A DNA stretch of 47,103 nucleotides from Micrococcus lylae NBRC 15355 (GTDB lineage Bacteria; Actinomycetota; Actinomycetes; Actinomycetales; Micrococcaceae). Position 1 is the stretch's first letter. Each line of letters starts with the position of its first letter. The position numbers and the translations under genes were made by a program. Of the stretch, positions 28,093 to 36,731 are shown piece after piece. Location of the stretch: contig NZ_BCSN01000019.1 of assembly GCF_001570885.1 (NCBI RefSeq), positions 1 through 47,103 of the forward strand, given 5' to 3'. The notes under the pieces are model-generated. The model made no database searches. It was not told the origin of the DNA and saw nothing but the letters and a program-made list of their open reading frames with translations.

Positions 28093-28465
28093 CAGCTTCA
28101 GGAGAAGCGGCTTACGGCCCCGCCGGCGAAGCGGGGCCACGTGGTCCCAGGACGAGCCGCTCACCAACCCCATGTTCACGGGTGGTATCGGACCGAGAAG
28201 CGGCCCACTTCCGCCGCGCGGAGGACCCCGACGACGGGGACGCGCGTGGTGGCTGGAGGCGGGCAAGAGCAGACCCTCGAAAGGAAGTACACCGGCGCGG
28301 CACGGGCGTCTCCGCCCTGTCCGCGCAGGCGCGGCCCCACCGGCGTCGGCACTCTCCGTCCCCGCCCCGGCCGGGCACGCCGTTCAGCACCGCACCCGAC
28401 CCCGTCCCGGACGAGCCGAGGACGGGCAGGCGTCGTTTCCCCCCCTGTCCCAGAGGAGATCCCCC
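28093..28465 (+). promoter_or_regulatory. Long structured leader of metQNI, possible riboswitch
   Basis: About 370 nt between the putative promoter and metQ without a plausible gene. It opens with a GCTTC-AGGA-GAAGC hairpin (28095-28108), then GGCCCCGC/GCGGGGCC (28116-28138); further GC-rich complementary segments include AGCGGC/GCCGCT. GGGTGGTATCGG near 28184 resembles a T-box core but lacks the rest. I cannot fit it to SAM-I or SAM-IV consensus. Genes for methionine uptake are often under such RNA control. Confidence 0.3.
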
Positions 28466-29374
28466 ATGTCCCAGCACCCCGCACTGTCCCGCCGTTCGTT
28501 CGGCGCCCTCTCCCTCGCCGCCGTCGGCTCCCTGGCCCTCTCGGCCTGCAACTCGCAGGCGCAGGACGACTCCGCCAACGGCGGCAAGGGCAAGATCGTC
28601 ATCGGCATCGTGGGCGAGAACGAGACCAACAAGCTGTTCGTGGAGCTTGCCAAGAAGGAGCTGGACCTCGACGTGGAGATCCGCAACTTCACGGAGTACA
28701 CCCAGCCGAACCCGGCGCTGGAGAACGGTGACATCCAGATGAACTGGTTCCAGCACATCGCCTACCTGGCCGACTACAACGAGGCCTCGGGCAGCGACCT
28801 GGTGATGATCGGCTCCACCGAGATCATCCCCCTGCCGCTGTACTCGAAGAAGTACAAGGACGTGGAGGACTTCCAGAAGGGGGACACCGTCGCGATCCCG
28901 AACGACACCGTCAACCAGGGCCGTGCCATCGGCGTGCTCGTGCAGGCCGGCCTGGTCACGCTCAAGAACGACACGATCCGCCCGGAGCCGAAGGACATCG
29001 ACGAGTCCGCCTCCACCGTGAAGGTGCAGCCGGTGGCCGCGCAGCAGACCGTGAACGCGCTGGAGTCCGTGCAGGGCGCGGTGATCAACAACGACTTCTC
29101 CGCAGACGCCGGGATCGACACGAACACCGCCCTGTTCCAGGACGACCCGTCCGCAGACGCCGCCAAGCCGTTCGTCAACGGGTTCGTGGTCCGCCAGGAG
29201 GACAAGGACGACGAGACGTACAAGAAGCTCGCCGAGCTCTACCACAACCAGCAGATCCTGGACTCGGATGCCGAGCTCTCCTCCGGCACCTCCGTGCCGG
29301 TGCAGCTGGAGCAGGACGAGATCGATCGGGTCACCGAGGACTACCAGGCCGCGATCGCCGAGCAGGGCTCCTGA
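28466..29374 (+). CDS. metQ: Methionine ABC transporter substrate-binding lipoprotein
   Basis: 302 residues of the NlpA/MetQ family, binding methionine outside the membrane and delivering it to MetI. The signal peptide has an Arg pair (SRRSF, residues 8-12) and lipobox L-S-A-C with C28. The mature part begins KGKIVIGIVGENE; the segment LENGDIQMNWFQHIAYLADYN and VAIPNDTVNQGRAIGVL are characteristic of the family. The ATG at 28466 has GAGGAG 6-11 nt upstream. It is first of a compact operon: its stop overlaps the metN start by one base (TGATG). Substrate is inferred from the MetQ/MetN/MetI set with a NIL domain in MetN. Confidence 0.9.
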   Translation: MSQHPALSRRSFGALSLAAVGSLALSACNSQAQDDSANGGKGKIVIGIVGENETNKLFVELAKKELDLDVEIRNFTEYTQPNPALENGDIQMNWFQHIAYLADYNEASGSDLVMIGSTEIIPLPLYSKKYKDVEDFQKGDTVAIPNDTVNQGRAIGVLVQAGLVTLKNDTIRPEPKDIDESASTVKVQPVAAQQTVNALESVQGAVINNDFSADAGIDTNTALFQDDPSADAAKPFVNGFVVRQEDKDDETYKKLAELYHNQQILDSDAELSSGTSVPVQLEQDEIDRVTEDYQAAIAEQGS

Positions 29375-30468
29375 TGCCCATGGCAGCGCACACCCCTGAC
29401 CGAAAGCAGCTCGCCCCCGGGCGCACCGCAGAGGGCGCCCCGGGGGAGCCCGTCATCGTCTTCGACCACGTCAGCCGCGTCTTCGGCGGGCGCAGCGGCG
29501 AGGTCACGGCGGTGGACGACGTCTCCCTGACCGTACACCGCGGCGAGGTCTTCGGCGTCATCGGCTTTTCCGGAGCCGGCAAGTCCACCCTGATCCGCAT
29601 GATCAACGGACTGGAGAAGCCCACCTCCGGCACCGTCACGGTGCTCGGCGAGGAGGTCTCCGCGCTCTCTGAGGCGAAGCTGCGGCCGGTGCGTCGACGA
29701 ATCGGCATGGTGTTCCAGCAGTTCAACCTCATGCACTCGCGGACCGTCGCCGGCAACGTGAACTACGCCCTGGCCACCGCCGGCTGGCCGAAGGCCAGGC
29801 GCCGGGAGCGTGTGGCCGAGCTGCTGGAGTTCGTCGGCCTGGCCGAGAAGGCCAAGCACTACCCGGAGCAGCTCTCCGGCGGGCAGAAGCAGCGCGTGGG
29901 CATCGCACGGGCGCTGGCCGCCGAGCCGGAGATCCTGCTCGCCGACGAGGCCACCTCCGCGCTGGACCCGTCCACGACCTCCGAGGTCCTGTCCGTGCTG
30001 CGGCGCGTCAACGAGGAGCTCGGTGTGACGATCGTGGCCATCACCCACGAGATGGAGGTCATCCGTTCCATCGCGGACCGGGTGGCCGTGATGGACGCGG
30101 GCCGCGTGGTGGAATCCGGTCGAGTGTTCGACCTGTTCTCCCGCACGAACCACTCCGCGGATGCCGCGTCCTTCGTCACCACGGCGCTCAAGGACCGGCC
30201 CAATGCGGAGGAGGTGGCCCGCATCCGCCGGCGCACCGACGGGCGGCTGGTCATGGTGTCCCTGCGGGACGCCGCCGCGGTGTCCGCGGTACTCGGCACG
30301 GCCGGTCAGCGGGGCGTCGGATTCGAGATCGTCCACGGCGGCGTGTCCGCCACCAAGGACTCCGCGTACGGGCTGCTCACCGTGTCACTGACCGGGGAGG
30401 AGACGGCGGTGGAGGACTTCCTCGCGGACCTGGGCCGCGCCGGAGACGTGCAGGAGGTGCAGCAGTGA
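29374..30468 (+). CDS. metN: Methionine ABC transporter ATPase with NIL domain
   Basis: 364 residues. The ATPase has Walker A GFSGAGKST (about residues 64-72), Q-loop MVFQQFNLM, signature LSGGQKQR, Walker B ILLADEATSALDP and H-loop AITHEME. The last ~80 residues (LVMVSLRDAAAVSAVLG onward) form the NIL domain, which in MetN binds methionine and inhibits transport when internal levels are high. Translation is coupled to metQ through TGATG, though an ATG two codons on (29380) is an alternative start; the next gene overlaps by four bases (GTGA). Confidence 0.95.
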   Translation: MPMAAHTPDRKQLAPGRTAEGAPGEPVIVFDHVSRVFGGRSGEVTAVDDVSLTVHRGEVFGVIGFSGAGKSTLIRMINGLEKPTSGTVTVLGEEVSALSEAKLRPVRRRIGMVFQQFNLMHSRTVAGNVNYALATAGWPKARRRERVAELLEFVGLAEKAKHYPEQLSGGQKQRVGIARALAAEPEILLADEATSALDPSTTSEVLSVLRRVNEELGVTIVAITHEMEVIRSIADRVAVMDAGRVVESGRVFDLFSRTNHSADAASFVTTALKDRPNAEEVARIRRRTDGRLVMVSLRDAAAVSAVLGTAGQRGVGFEIVHGGVSATKDSAYGLLTVSLTGEETAVEDFLADLGRAGDVQEVQQ

Positions 30469-31142
30469 TCCAGGACTTCCTCAACCTCGACTGGGACTAC
30501 TACGGCCCGGAGCTGTGGACCGCCATGGGGGACACCATTTACATGGTGATGTGGTCCTTCCTGCTCGGCGGCGCGATCGGCCTGGTCCTCGGATTCGTCC
30601 TCTACACCACGCGTCCCGGCGGCATCTTCGCGAACCGGGTGGTCAACCTGGCCATCAACGTCGTGGTGAACCTGATCCGGCCCATCCCGTTCGTCATCCT
30701 CATCGCGGCCCTGCAGCCGTTGACCATCGCGGTGGTCGGCAGCGGCATCGGCAACACCGCGGTGGTGTTCTGCATGATCTGGGCCTCCACGTTCGCCATC
30801 GCCCGCATCGTGGAGCAGAACCTCGTCTCCCTGGACCCCGGGGTGATCGAGGCGGCCCGGGCGATGGGCGCCTCACGGTGGCGGATCGTCACCACCGTGA
30901 TGCTTCCCGAGGCGCTCGGCCCGCTGATCCTCGGATACACGTTCGTGATCATCTCGCTGGTGGACATGTCTGCACTGGCAGGCATCATCGGCGGCGGCGG
31001 CATCGGCAACTTCGCCATCGTGGAGGGCTACAACCGGTTCCGTCCTGCGGTCACCTGGACCGCGGTCATCGTCGTCGTCGTGTTCGTCCAGGCCCTGCAG
31101 CTGGTCGGCAACTGGGCGGCCCGCAAGGTCATGCGCCGCTGA
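30465..31142 (+). CDS. metI: Methionine ABC transporter permease
   Basis: 225 residues with five to six membrane segments. The EAA loop that docks with MetN reads EAARAMGASRWRIVTTVMLPEALG, and the adjacent LGYTFVIISLVDMSALAGIIGGGGIGNFAI is typical of MetI. The GTG start overlaps the metN stop (GTGA). It ends the operon; a 20-bp perfect hairpin follows 21 bp after the stop. Confidence 0.94.
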   Translation: MIQDFLNLDWDYYGPELWTAMGDTIYMVMWSFLLGGAIGLVLGFVLYTTRPGGIFANRVVNLAINVVVNLIRPIPFVILIAALQPLTIAVVGSGIGNTAVVFCMIWASTFAIARIVEQNLVSLDPGVIEAARAMGASRWRIVTTVMLPEALGPLILGYTFVIISLVDMSALAGIIGGGGIGNFAIVEGYNRFRPAVTWTAVIVVVVFVQALQLVGNWAARKVMRR

Positions 31143-31163
31143 GCGCCGGCTCGGCCCCGAGCC

Positions 31164-31207
31164 ACGACGGCCGGTGACGTCCCTGCGGGGACGTCACCGG
31201 CCGTCGT
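31164..31207. terminator. 20-bp perfect palindromic terminator after metI
   Basis: ACGACGGCCGGTGACGTCCC pairs without mismatch with its complement at 31188-31207 around TGCG. It ends in GTCGTCGTTC, so a very short T stretch follows. Outer arms carry the CGACGGCC/GGCCGTCG motif. Confidence 0.75.
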
Positions 31208-31215
31208 CGTTCTGG

Positions 31216-31221
31216 CAGACT
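31216..31221 (+). promoter_or_regulatory. -10 hexamer CAGACT of the thioesterase gene (leaderless)
   Basis: CAGACT lies seven bases before the ATG at 31229, only eight bases behind the metI terminator; no Shine-Dalgarno is present. Confidence 0.5.
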
Positions 31222-31228
31222 GAGGCCC

Positions 31229-32092
31229 ATGACCGACAACGCGCCCACCCCCGAGTCCTCCGCCTGCGACCCGGCGGCCTTCTACGTCCGCCTCGGCGAG
31301 CCCACCGTGGATGCCGACGGCGTCCGCACCTCCCGCGTGCGCTCCACCGTGCACGCCCAGGGCGCGTGGCGGGAAGAGGAGATGCACATGGCCGCGGTCT
31401 CGGGCCTGCTGCTGCATGAGGTGAGCGCGCATGAGACCACGCCCGGGCTGCGGGTGGGACGGCTCTCCTACGACATTCTGGGCACACTCTGGGCCGGGGA
31501 GCTGGAGGTGACCACACGCACCCTGCGTCCGGGCCGCACCATCGAGCTGGTCGAATCCGTGCTCCAGGCCCGGGGTCGCACCGTGCTGACCCTGCGTGCC
31601 TGGCTGCTGTCCACCTCGGACACCTCCGCTGTCGCCCAGCTGCCGGACGAGTCCCTCCCGCCGCGCTCTGCAGCGCAGGAGCAGAACGCGCTCCAGGGGT
31701 GGGCCGGCGGGTACATCGCCTCCCTCGAGGGCGTCACCGTCCCCGGTCACGCGCCGGGCCACGGCCGGGTGTGGATCACCACGGACCGGGAGATGGTGGC
31801 GGGGGAGCCCACGAGCGATCTGGTGCGCCTGATCGGACTCACGGACACGGCCAACGGGATCGCCCCGGCCCTGCCGCCGAAGCCCGGCGGCTGGTTCTTC
31901 CCCAACGTGGACCTGCAGATCCATCTGTACCGCGAGCCCAGCGGCCACTGGCTCGGCCTCGCAGGCCAGGTCACCGTGGGCCCGGACGGCGTGGGCCTGA
32001 CGAGCACCGTCCTCCATGACGACGACGGCCCCTTCGCCCACGTCGAACAGACCCTCACCCTGCGCTCCTGGCCGGCCGAGGGCGGCCTGTGA
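31229..32092 (+). CDS. Thioesterase-family (double hotdog, TesB-like) protein
   Basis: 287 residues. Acyl-CoA thioesterase II-type proteins hydrolyse acyl-CoA thioesters with two tandem hotdog folds. The first half includes HMAAVSGLLLHEVSAHETTPGLRVGRLSYDILG and LEVTTRTLRPGRTIELVESVLQARGR, a standard hotdog strand-helix arrangement in actinobacterial 'thioesterase family protein' entries. The second half has LVRLIGLTDTANGIAPALPP and FPNVDLQIHLYREPSGHWLGL, the C-terminal hotdog ending, where D-L-x-I-H-L and the W-L-G-L stretch are family marks. The next gene starts within its stop (GTGA), so the pair is an operon. Substrate is unknown; association with a lipoate-ligase-like partner may hint at short or medium acyl groups (inference). 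Confidence 0.8.
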   Translation: MTDNAPTPESSACDPAAFYVRLGEPTVDADGVRTSRVRSTVHAQGAWREEEMHMAAVSGLLLHEVSAHETTPGLRVGRLSYDILGTLWAGELEVTTRTLRPGRTIELVESVLQARGRTVLTLRAWLLSTSDTSAVAQLPDESLPPRSAAQEQNALQGWAGGYIASLEGVTVPGHAPGHGRVWITTDREMVAGEPTSDLVRLIGLTDTANGIAPALPPKPGGWFFPNVDLQIHLYREPSGHWLGLAGQVTVGPDGVGLTSTVLHDDDGPFAHVEQTLTLRSWPAEGGL

Positions 32093-32832
32093 GCGCAGTC
32101 CGCCGGCTGCGCTGCGCGGTGCAGGAGCGGACCCTGGGGGCCGCCGAGGATCTCGACTGGGCCATGGGCGAGCTGTCCGTCTTCCGCACTGCCGCGGCGG
32201 AGGGGAAGGACCTGGACGATCTGATCCGTGTCTACGTGCCCGAGCCGACGGTCGCGTTCGGCCAGCGCGATGCGCGGCTGCCCGGCTTCGAGGCGGCGGC
32301 AGCGGCGGCCCGGGCCCACGGCTTCGCACCCCTGACCCGCCGGGCCGGCGGACGGGCGGCGGCCTACCACCACGGCTGTGTGGTGGTGGACCACCTGTGC
32401 CTGCAGGAGGACGCGGCCGTGACGCAGCGGGCACGCTTCTCCGCGTTCGCCGACCTGTTCGTGCGCGCCTTCGCCCGCATGGACGTGCCGGCCTCGGTGG
32501 GAGAGATCCCCGGGGAGTACTGCCCCGGCGAGTTCTCCGTGCAGGGCCCGGCCCCCGAGCACCCGGTGAAGCTGGCCGGCTCCGCCCAGCGTGTGGTCAA
32601 GGGCGCCTGGCTGTTCTCCACCCACGTGGTGGTCGCGGACGCCGCGCCGCTGCGTGCGGTGCTCACGGACGTCTACCGGGAGCTCGGCATGCCGATGGAC
32701 CCGCGCACCGTGGGCGGGGCCGAGGACGTGCACCCCGGCGCGAGCGTGGAGCAGTTCGTGGCGGCGCTGCGCGCCGAGTACGCGGACTGGGCGGCCGAGC
32801 GCGGCATGTCCCAGGGTGACCTGGCGGTCTGA
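32089..32832 (+). CDS. Lipoate-protein ligase A/octanoyltransferase family protein
   Basis: 247 residues of the biotin/lipoate A/B ligase (BPL_LPL) fold. The lipoyl-binding loop reads TRRAGGRAAAYHHGCVVVD (about 83-101), matching R-R-x-S/A-G-G-x-A-V-x-H of LplA. The catalytic Lys lies in PVKLAGSAQRVVKGAWLFS (about 163-181), corresponding to K-I-x-G-x-A-Q. Early residues LDWAMGELSVFR and VAFGQRDARLPGF also fit. It could attach lipoate or octanoate to E2/H subunits, or act as a different acyl ligase. No lipA or lipB is in the window. The GTG start overlaps the thioesterase stop, so both are cotranslated. 81 bp with no feature follow before the convergent kinase-like gene. Confidence 0.82.
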   Translation: MSAVRRLRCAVQERTLGAAEDLDWAMGELSVFRTAAAEGKDLDDLIRVYVPEPTVAFGQRDARLPGFEAAAAAARAHGFAPLTRRAGGRAAAYHHGCVVVDHLCLQEDAAVTQRARFSAFADLFVRAFARMDVPASVGEIPGEYCPGEFSVQGPAPEHPVKLAGSAQRVVKGAWLFSTHVVVADAAPLRAVLTDVYRELGMPMDPRTVGGAEDVHPGASVEQFVAALRAEYADWAAERGMSQGDLAV

Positions 32833-32913
32833 CCCGGCTGCGGGCACGTCCGGACGGCCGGCGGCGGCAGGGCCCGGGGCCGGTCGCCCACGCCCGTGAC
32901 CTGCGGCGCGGGC

Positions 32914-33675
32914 TCAGGCGTCCTCGGCGGGGGCACCGGCCATGGCGAACAGGTCGTGCTGCATGTCCGCCGTGGAGCGGGCCACGAATCCGGCGTCCAC
33001 CGCGGCCTGCTTCCGGGCGCCGTCCGTGCGGAACAGGGCCCAGCCGCGCTGGAGCAGGAAGGGGATCGGCTTGCGGCGCTCGGCCACGTCCCGGGCGAAG
33101 CGGCGCACGGCGGTGGTCACCGGCGACTGGTCGATGTACCAGGCGTCGAAGGGCACCCCTGCCGCCTCGAGCAGGGCCGGCATCTGCGTGGCGAAGATGC
33201 CCTCGGCCACGATCGGCCCGCCCACGCCGCCGGCACCCGAGGCGGCGGCACCCGAGGCGTCGGCCTCGGAGCCGTTCCCGTACTCCAGGTGCAACGGCAC
33301 CGTGCCCACGATCGAGGACGTGGAGATGTCGTAGTCCGGGATCTGCGCGGTCCCGGTCTGACGCAGCTGCACGATCGCCTCGACGGCGGCCGGGCCGTTC
33401 CAGGTGCCGGCGTCGTCCCAGTCGATCTCCCCGTAGGGGGTGCGCGGGAAGGCCGGGCCGTCCCCGCCCTCGGCGGCGTCCTCGGACTGCGGCCGGTAGA
33501 AGGAGTCCAGCGGCAGGTGCGGACGGCCGTAGCGGCGGGCGAGGAACGACTTGCCGGAGCCGGACGCCCCGCCGATCAGCACCACGCGTGGCCGGGGGGT
33601 CGCCCCGGCGGAGCCGGTGGTCCCGGACGCGGCGGGCTCGGGCTGGACGGGCTCGGGCTGGGCGGTGTCGTTCAC
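32914..33675 (-). CDS. Uridine-kinase-like P-loop protein
   Basis: 253 residues from the GTG at 33675. A Pro/Glu-rich N-terminus is followed by Walker A GGASGSGKS (residues 35-43), then LPLDSFYRPQSED with an Asp that acts in base catalysis in uridine kinases, EIDWDDAGTWNGPAAVEAI, and VAEGIFATQMPALL, the Walker B/EG-x-F region of the P-loop phosphotransferases. A Ser/Ala/Gly-rich insert (about 146-160) interrupts this region. The true substrate may not be uridine. An in-frame GTG at 33681 is an alternative; 33675 is favoured since CAGAAT ends eight bases upstream, the leaderless spacing. A GAGGAGG further up is too distant (15 nt). The gene is convergent with the lipoate-ligase-like gene. Confidence 0.78.
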   Translation of the reverse strand: MNDTAQPEPVQPEPAASGTTGSAGATPRPRVVLIGGASGSGKSFLARRYGRPHLPLDSFYRPQSEDAAEGGDGPAFPRTPYGEIDWDDAGTWNGPAAVEAIVQLRQTGTAQIPDYDISTSSIVGTVPLHLEYGNGSEADASGAAASGAGGVGGPIVAEGIFATQMPALLEAAGVPFDAWYIDQSPVTTAVRRFARDVAERRKPIPFLLQRGWALFRTDGARKQAAVDAGFVARSTADMQHDLFAMAGAPAEDA

Positions 33676-33753
33676 GGTCACCCATTCTGACAGACCCTCC
33701 TCAGATGCTGTGCGCCTGCGGAAGGGCCACCGCGCCAGGGCTCCGAGGGCAGA

Positions 33754-33801
33754 CGACGACGGACCCGGCGCCTTCCGCGGAAGGCGCCGGGTCCGTCGTC
33801 G
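33754..33801. terminator. Perfect 48-nt palindrome after the mscR operon
   Basis: CGACGACGGACCCGGCGCC and its complement read through a TTCCGCGGAA centre without a single mismatch over 48 nt (24-bp arms). It lies 39 bp past the stop of the metallohydrolase gene and about 80 bp before the kinase-like gene, both on the minus strand. No T-tract follows. Confidence 0.75.
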
Positions 33802-33839
33802 GGACGGGGCCGAAGGCCCGCACCGTGGTGGCAGGGCGG

Positions 33840-34496
33840 TCAGTGGCCGCGGGCGATCCACTCGTCCAGGTGCGGTGCCTCCGCGCCGATGGTGGTGGAG
33901 TCGCCGTGGCCGGTGTGGACCACCGTGCGGTCGGACATCGGCAGCAGGCGCGTGGAGATGGACTCGATGATCGTGTCGAAGTCCGAGTAGCTGCGGCCGG
34001 TGGCGCCGGGGCCGCCGGCGAACAGGGTGTCGCCGGAGAACACGACGCCGGTGGGGGTGCCCTCCTCGTCCTTCTCGCCCAGGGCCGGGGCGTGGAAGCA
34101 CACCGAGCCGGGGGAGTGGCCCGGGGTGTGGCGGACCTCGAGCTCCACACCGGCCACGCGGAAGGTGTCGCCGTCCTGCAGGGCGCCGTCGGGGGCCTCG
34201 TCCGGGAACACGGCGTCCCAGAGCATGCGGTCGTCCGGGTGGATCAGCACGGGCGCGTCCACCATCCGGCGGAACTCCATGACCTGGCGGATGTGGTCGT
34301 CGTGGCCGTGGGTGAGCAGGATCGCCAGGACCTGACGGCCGTTGACGGCCTTCCACACGGCGTGCGCGTCATGGGCCGGGTCGATGACCACGCACTCCTC
34401 GGCACCGCCGACGATCCAGACGTTGTTGTCCACCTCATGGGTCTCCCCGTCCAGGGAGAAGGTGCCGGAGGTGACGATGTGGTCGATGCGTGCCAT
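33840..34496 (-). CDS. Metallo-beta-lactamase-fold hydrolase paired with mscR
   Basis: 218 residues. The zinc-binding motif is T-H-G-H-D-D-H (H63, H65, D66, H68), followed by the His of HTPGHSPGSVCF, the Asp of FSGDTLFAGGPGATGR and the last His in VHTGHGDSTTIG, the glyoxalase II-like set. The start codon overlaps the mscR stop (TGATG), so the two proteins are made from one message in a fixed ratio. In other actinobacteria such a gene lies next to the mycothiol-dependent formaldehyde dehydrogenase and is thought to hydrolyse S-formylmycothiol to formate and mycothiol; that is inference from pairing. Confidence 0.88.
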   Translation of the reverse strand: MARIDHIVTSGTFSLDGETHEVDNNVWIVGGAEECVVIDPAHDAHAVWKAVNGRQVLAILLTHGHDDHIRQVMEFRRMVDAPVLIHPDDRMLWDAVFPDEAPDGALQDGDTFRVAGVELEVRHTPGHSPGSVCFHAPALGEKDEEGTPTGVVFSGDTLFAGGPGATGRSYSDFDTIIESISTRLLPMSDRTVVHTGHGDSTTIGAEAPHLDEWIARGH

Positions 34497-35590
34497 CAGA
34501 GCACCACCACCGAACGCAGGACGTCGCCGGACTTCATGGTGTCGAAGGCCTCGTTCACCTCGTCGATGCCGATCTTCTCGGTGACGAACGCCTCCAGCGG
34601 CAGACGGCCCAGGCGGTACTGGTCCACGAGCATCGGGAAGTCGCGCTCGGGCAGGCAGTCGCCGTACCAGGAGGACTTCAGGGCGCCGCCGCGGCCGAAG
34701 ACCTCGAGCAGGGGCAGCTCGATCTTCATCTCCGGGGTCGGCACGCCCACGAGCACCACGCGGCCGGCGAGGTCGCGGGCGTAGAAGGCCTGCTCGTAGG
34801 TCTCCGGGCGGCCCACGGCCTCGATGACCACGTCCGCGCCGACGCCGCCGGTGGCCTCACGGATCGCCTCGACGGCGTCCTGCTCCTTCGAGTTCACGGT
34901 GACGGTGGCCCCGAGCTCCTCGGCCTTCGCCAGCTTCTTCGGGTCGATGTCCACGGCCACGATCGTGGTGGCGCCGGCCAGCTTCGCGCCGGCCACCGCG
35001 GCCACGCCGACGCCGCCGCAGCCGATGACGGCCACGGACTCGCCGCGCTTGACCTCGCCGGTGTTCACGGCGGCGCCGATGCCGGCCATGACGCCGCAGC
35101 CCAGCAGGCCGACGGCGGCCTGCTCGTCCACCGAGTCCACGCCGTCCACCCTGGTGCACTGGCCGGAGTGGACCAGGGTCTTCTCGGCGAAGGCGCCGAT
35201 GCCCAGGGCGGGCTCCAGCTCGGTGCCGTCCTCCAGGGTCATCTTCTGCTCGGCGTTGAAGGTGGAGAAGCAGTACTTCAGGTCCCCCTTCTTGCAGGCG
35301 CGGCACTCGCCGCAGACGGCACGCCAGTTCAGGATGACGGTGTCCCCGACCTCGACGTTCGTCACGCCTTCGCCGACGGCGGAGACCACGCCGGTGGCCT
35401 CGTGGCCGAGCAGGTAGGGGTAGTCGTCTCCGATGCCGCCCTCGACGTAGTGCAGGTCCGTGTGGCAGACGCCGCAGGTCTTGATGTCCACGACGGCCTC
35501 GCCCGGACCCGGGTCCGGGACCACGATGGTGGTCAGCTCGACGGGGGCGTCCTTCGACCGTGCGATGACGGCCTTCACCTTCTGGGGCAC
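34496..35590 (-). CDS. mscR: S-(hydroxymethyl)mycothiol dehydrogenase
   Basis: 364 residues of the zinc-dependent alcohol dehydrogenase family. It oxidises the formaldehyde-mycothiol adduct, and can reduce S-nitrosomycothiol, with NAD. Catalytic zinc ligands are C39 in [11 protein letters not shown] and His in LGHEATG; structural zinc is bound by four Cys in [15 protein letters not shown]. The dinucleotide-binding G-x-G-x-x-G appears in [13 protein letters not shown]-terminal [22 protein letters not shown] is typical. The GTG at 35590 has GGAGAGG 8-14 nt upstream; the longer open frame lacks homology. First gene of the two-gene mycothiol operon. The 304-bp gap 35591-35894 contains a GCGGGCC-TTCG-GGCCCGC hairpin (35657-35674) and no other clear feature. 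Confidence 0.92.
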   Translation of the reverse strand: MPQKVKAVIARSKDAPVELTTIVVPDPGPGEAVVDIKTCGVCHTDLHYVEGGIGDDYPYLLGHEATGVVSAVGEGVTNVEVGDTVILNWRAVCGECRACKKGDLKYCFSTFNAEQKMTLEDGTELEPALGIGAFAEKTLVHSGQCTRVDGVDSVDEQAAVGLLGCGVMAGIGAAVNTGEVKRGESVAVIGCGGVGVAAVAGAKLAGATTIVAVDIDPKKLAKAEELGATVTVNSKEQDAVEAIREATGGVGADVVIEAVGRPETYEQAFYARDLAGRVVLVGVPTPEMKIELPLLEVFGRGGALKSSWYGDCLPERDFPMLVDQYRLGRLPLEAFVTEKIGIDEVNEAFDTMKSGDVLRSVVVL

Positions 35591-35894
35591 GTGGGCTCCT
35601 CTCCTGTGGGGTGCACGGGCGGACGGTTGCGGCGCGTGTGTGCCGGTCCGGGGCCCGCGGGCCTTCGGGCCCGCAGTGTGGTCGGAGCGGCGCCACGCCG
35701 GTGGGGCGTCCTCCCGCGTCGGTCCCTCCATCCCATCACAGGGTCGGCGGCGGATGCACGGGTCACAGGTCCGGTGGGGCCGGCGCGCAGCACGCGTGGC
35801 GTGTGGCGCCGTCGCCCGGGACGGGGAAGACTTGATGCGGCAGACGAGTGCGCTGTGACCGGAGGCCGAGCAGACGAGGGGAAGGACCGTTGAG

Positions 35895-36731
35895 ATGTGT
35901 GGCCGCTACGTGATGGCCCGTGCCACCGGGGACCTGGTGGCCCGGGGCGGCGCCGAGCCGGACGAGGAGCTGGTGCTCCGGGAGAACTGGAACGTCGCCC
36001 CGACGGCCGAGGTGCCGATCCTGGTGGCGCATGCGGGGAACGCCGGGGCGGGTGACGGCGACGCCGCGGTGACGCGGCGGATCCATGTGGCCCGCTGGGG
36101 CCTGGTGCCGCCGTGGGCGAAGGAGCTGTCCGTGGGCTCGCGTGCGTTCAACGCCCGCTCCGAGACGGTGGCGCAGAAGCCGACGTTCCGGGCGGCCGTG
36201 CGTGCCCGCCGCTGCGCCGTGCCCGTGGAAGGCTACTACGAGTGGAAGGCCCCCGACCCCGGGCAGAAGGGCGCCGACGGGAAGGCGGCGAAGAAGCAGC
36301 CGTTCTACGTGCACCCCACCGGAGCCGGTGACGGTGAGGGGCCCGTCATCTGGTTCGCCGGCCTCTACGAGTGGTGGAAGGACCCGGAGGCCCAGGCCCG
36401 CGGCGAGGACCCGTGGGTGCTCTCCTGCTCCATCCTCACCTGCGCCTCCCCGGACCCGGAGGACGACGACGGCACCCTCGCCTCCCTGGGGCGCCTGCAC
36501 GACCGTCTGCCCGTCCCCCTGGACGAGTCCCTGATGGCTGACTGGCTCGAGCCGGTGAAGCTCGGCTCCGCCGAGGAGGCGGAGGACCTCGTCGGGCGCG
36601 TGGTGGAGCACGCCGAGTCCGTGGCGCGCGGCTGGCGGCTGCGCCCCGTCGGCACCGCCGTGGGCAACGTGCGGAACAACGGGCCGGAGCTGATCCGGCC
36701 GCAGGGCGGGGTGCAGGAACGCCTTGTCTGA
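35895..36731 (+). CDS. SRAP (YedK/HMCES) abasic-site shielding protein
   Basis: 278 residues. SRAP proteins cross-link to abasic sites in single-stranded DNA through the second residue, Cys2, after Met removal; M-C-G-R-Y at the N-terminus fixes the start. Other active-site marks are [11 protein letters not shown] (Asn), [10 protein letters not shown], the Glu in GYYEWK and the His in [12 protein letters not shown]. Two insertions relative to short family members lie near residues 50-58 (Gly/Ala/Asp-rich) and 118-140 ([11 protein letters not shown]). It is the first gene of an overlapping pair with a permease gene (8-base overlap). Its role here would be protection of replication forks, alongside phr and dnaE2 in this window. 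Ribosome-binding site is GGGGAAGG, about 10 nt from the ATG. Confidence 0.93.
   Translation: MCGRYVMARATGDLVARGGAEPDEELVLRENWNVAPTAEVPILVAHAGNAGAGDGDAAVTRRIHVARWGLVPPWAKELSVGSRAFNARSETVAQKPTFRAAVRARRCAVPVEGYYEWKAPDPGQKGADGKAAKKQPFYVHPTGAGDGEGPVIWFAGLYEWWKDPEAQARGEDPWVLSCSILTCASPDPEDDDGTLASLGRLHDRLPVPLDESLMADWLEPVKLGSAEEAEDLVGRVVEHAESVARGWRLRPVGTAVGNVRNNGPELIRPQGGVQERLV

Noticed and set aside
28093-28465. Canonical SAM-IV or SAM-I riboswitch
   Set aside because: The required conserved blocks could not be found by eye; kept only as an unassigned leader.
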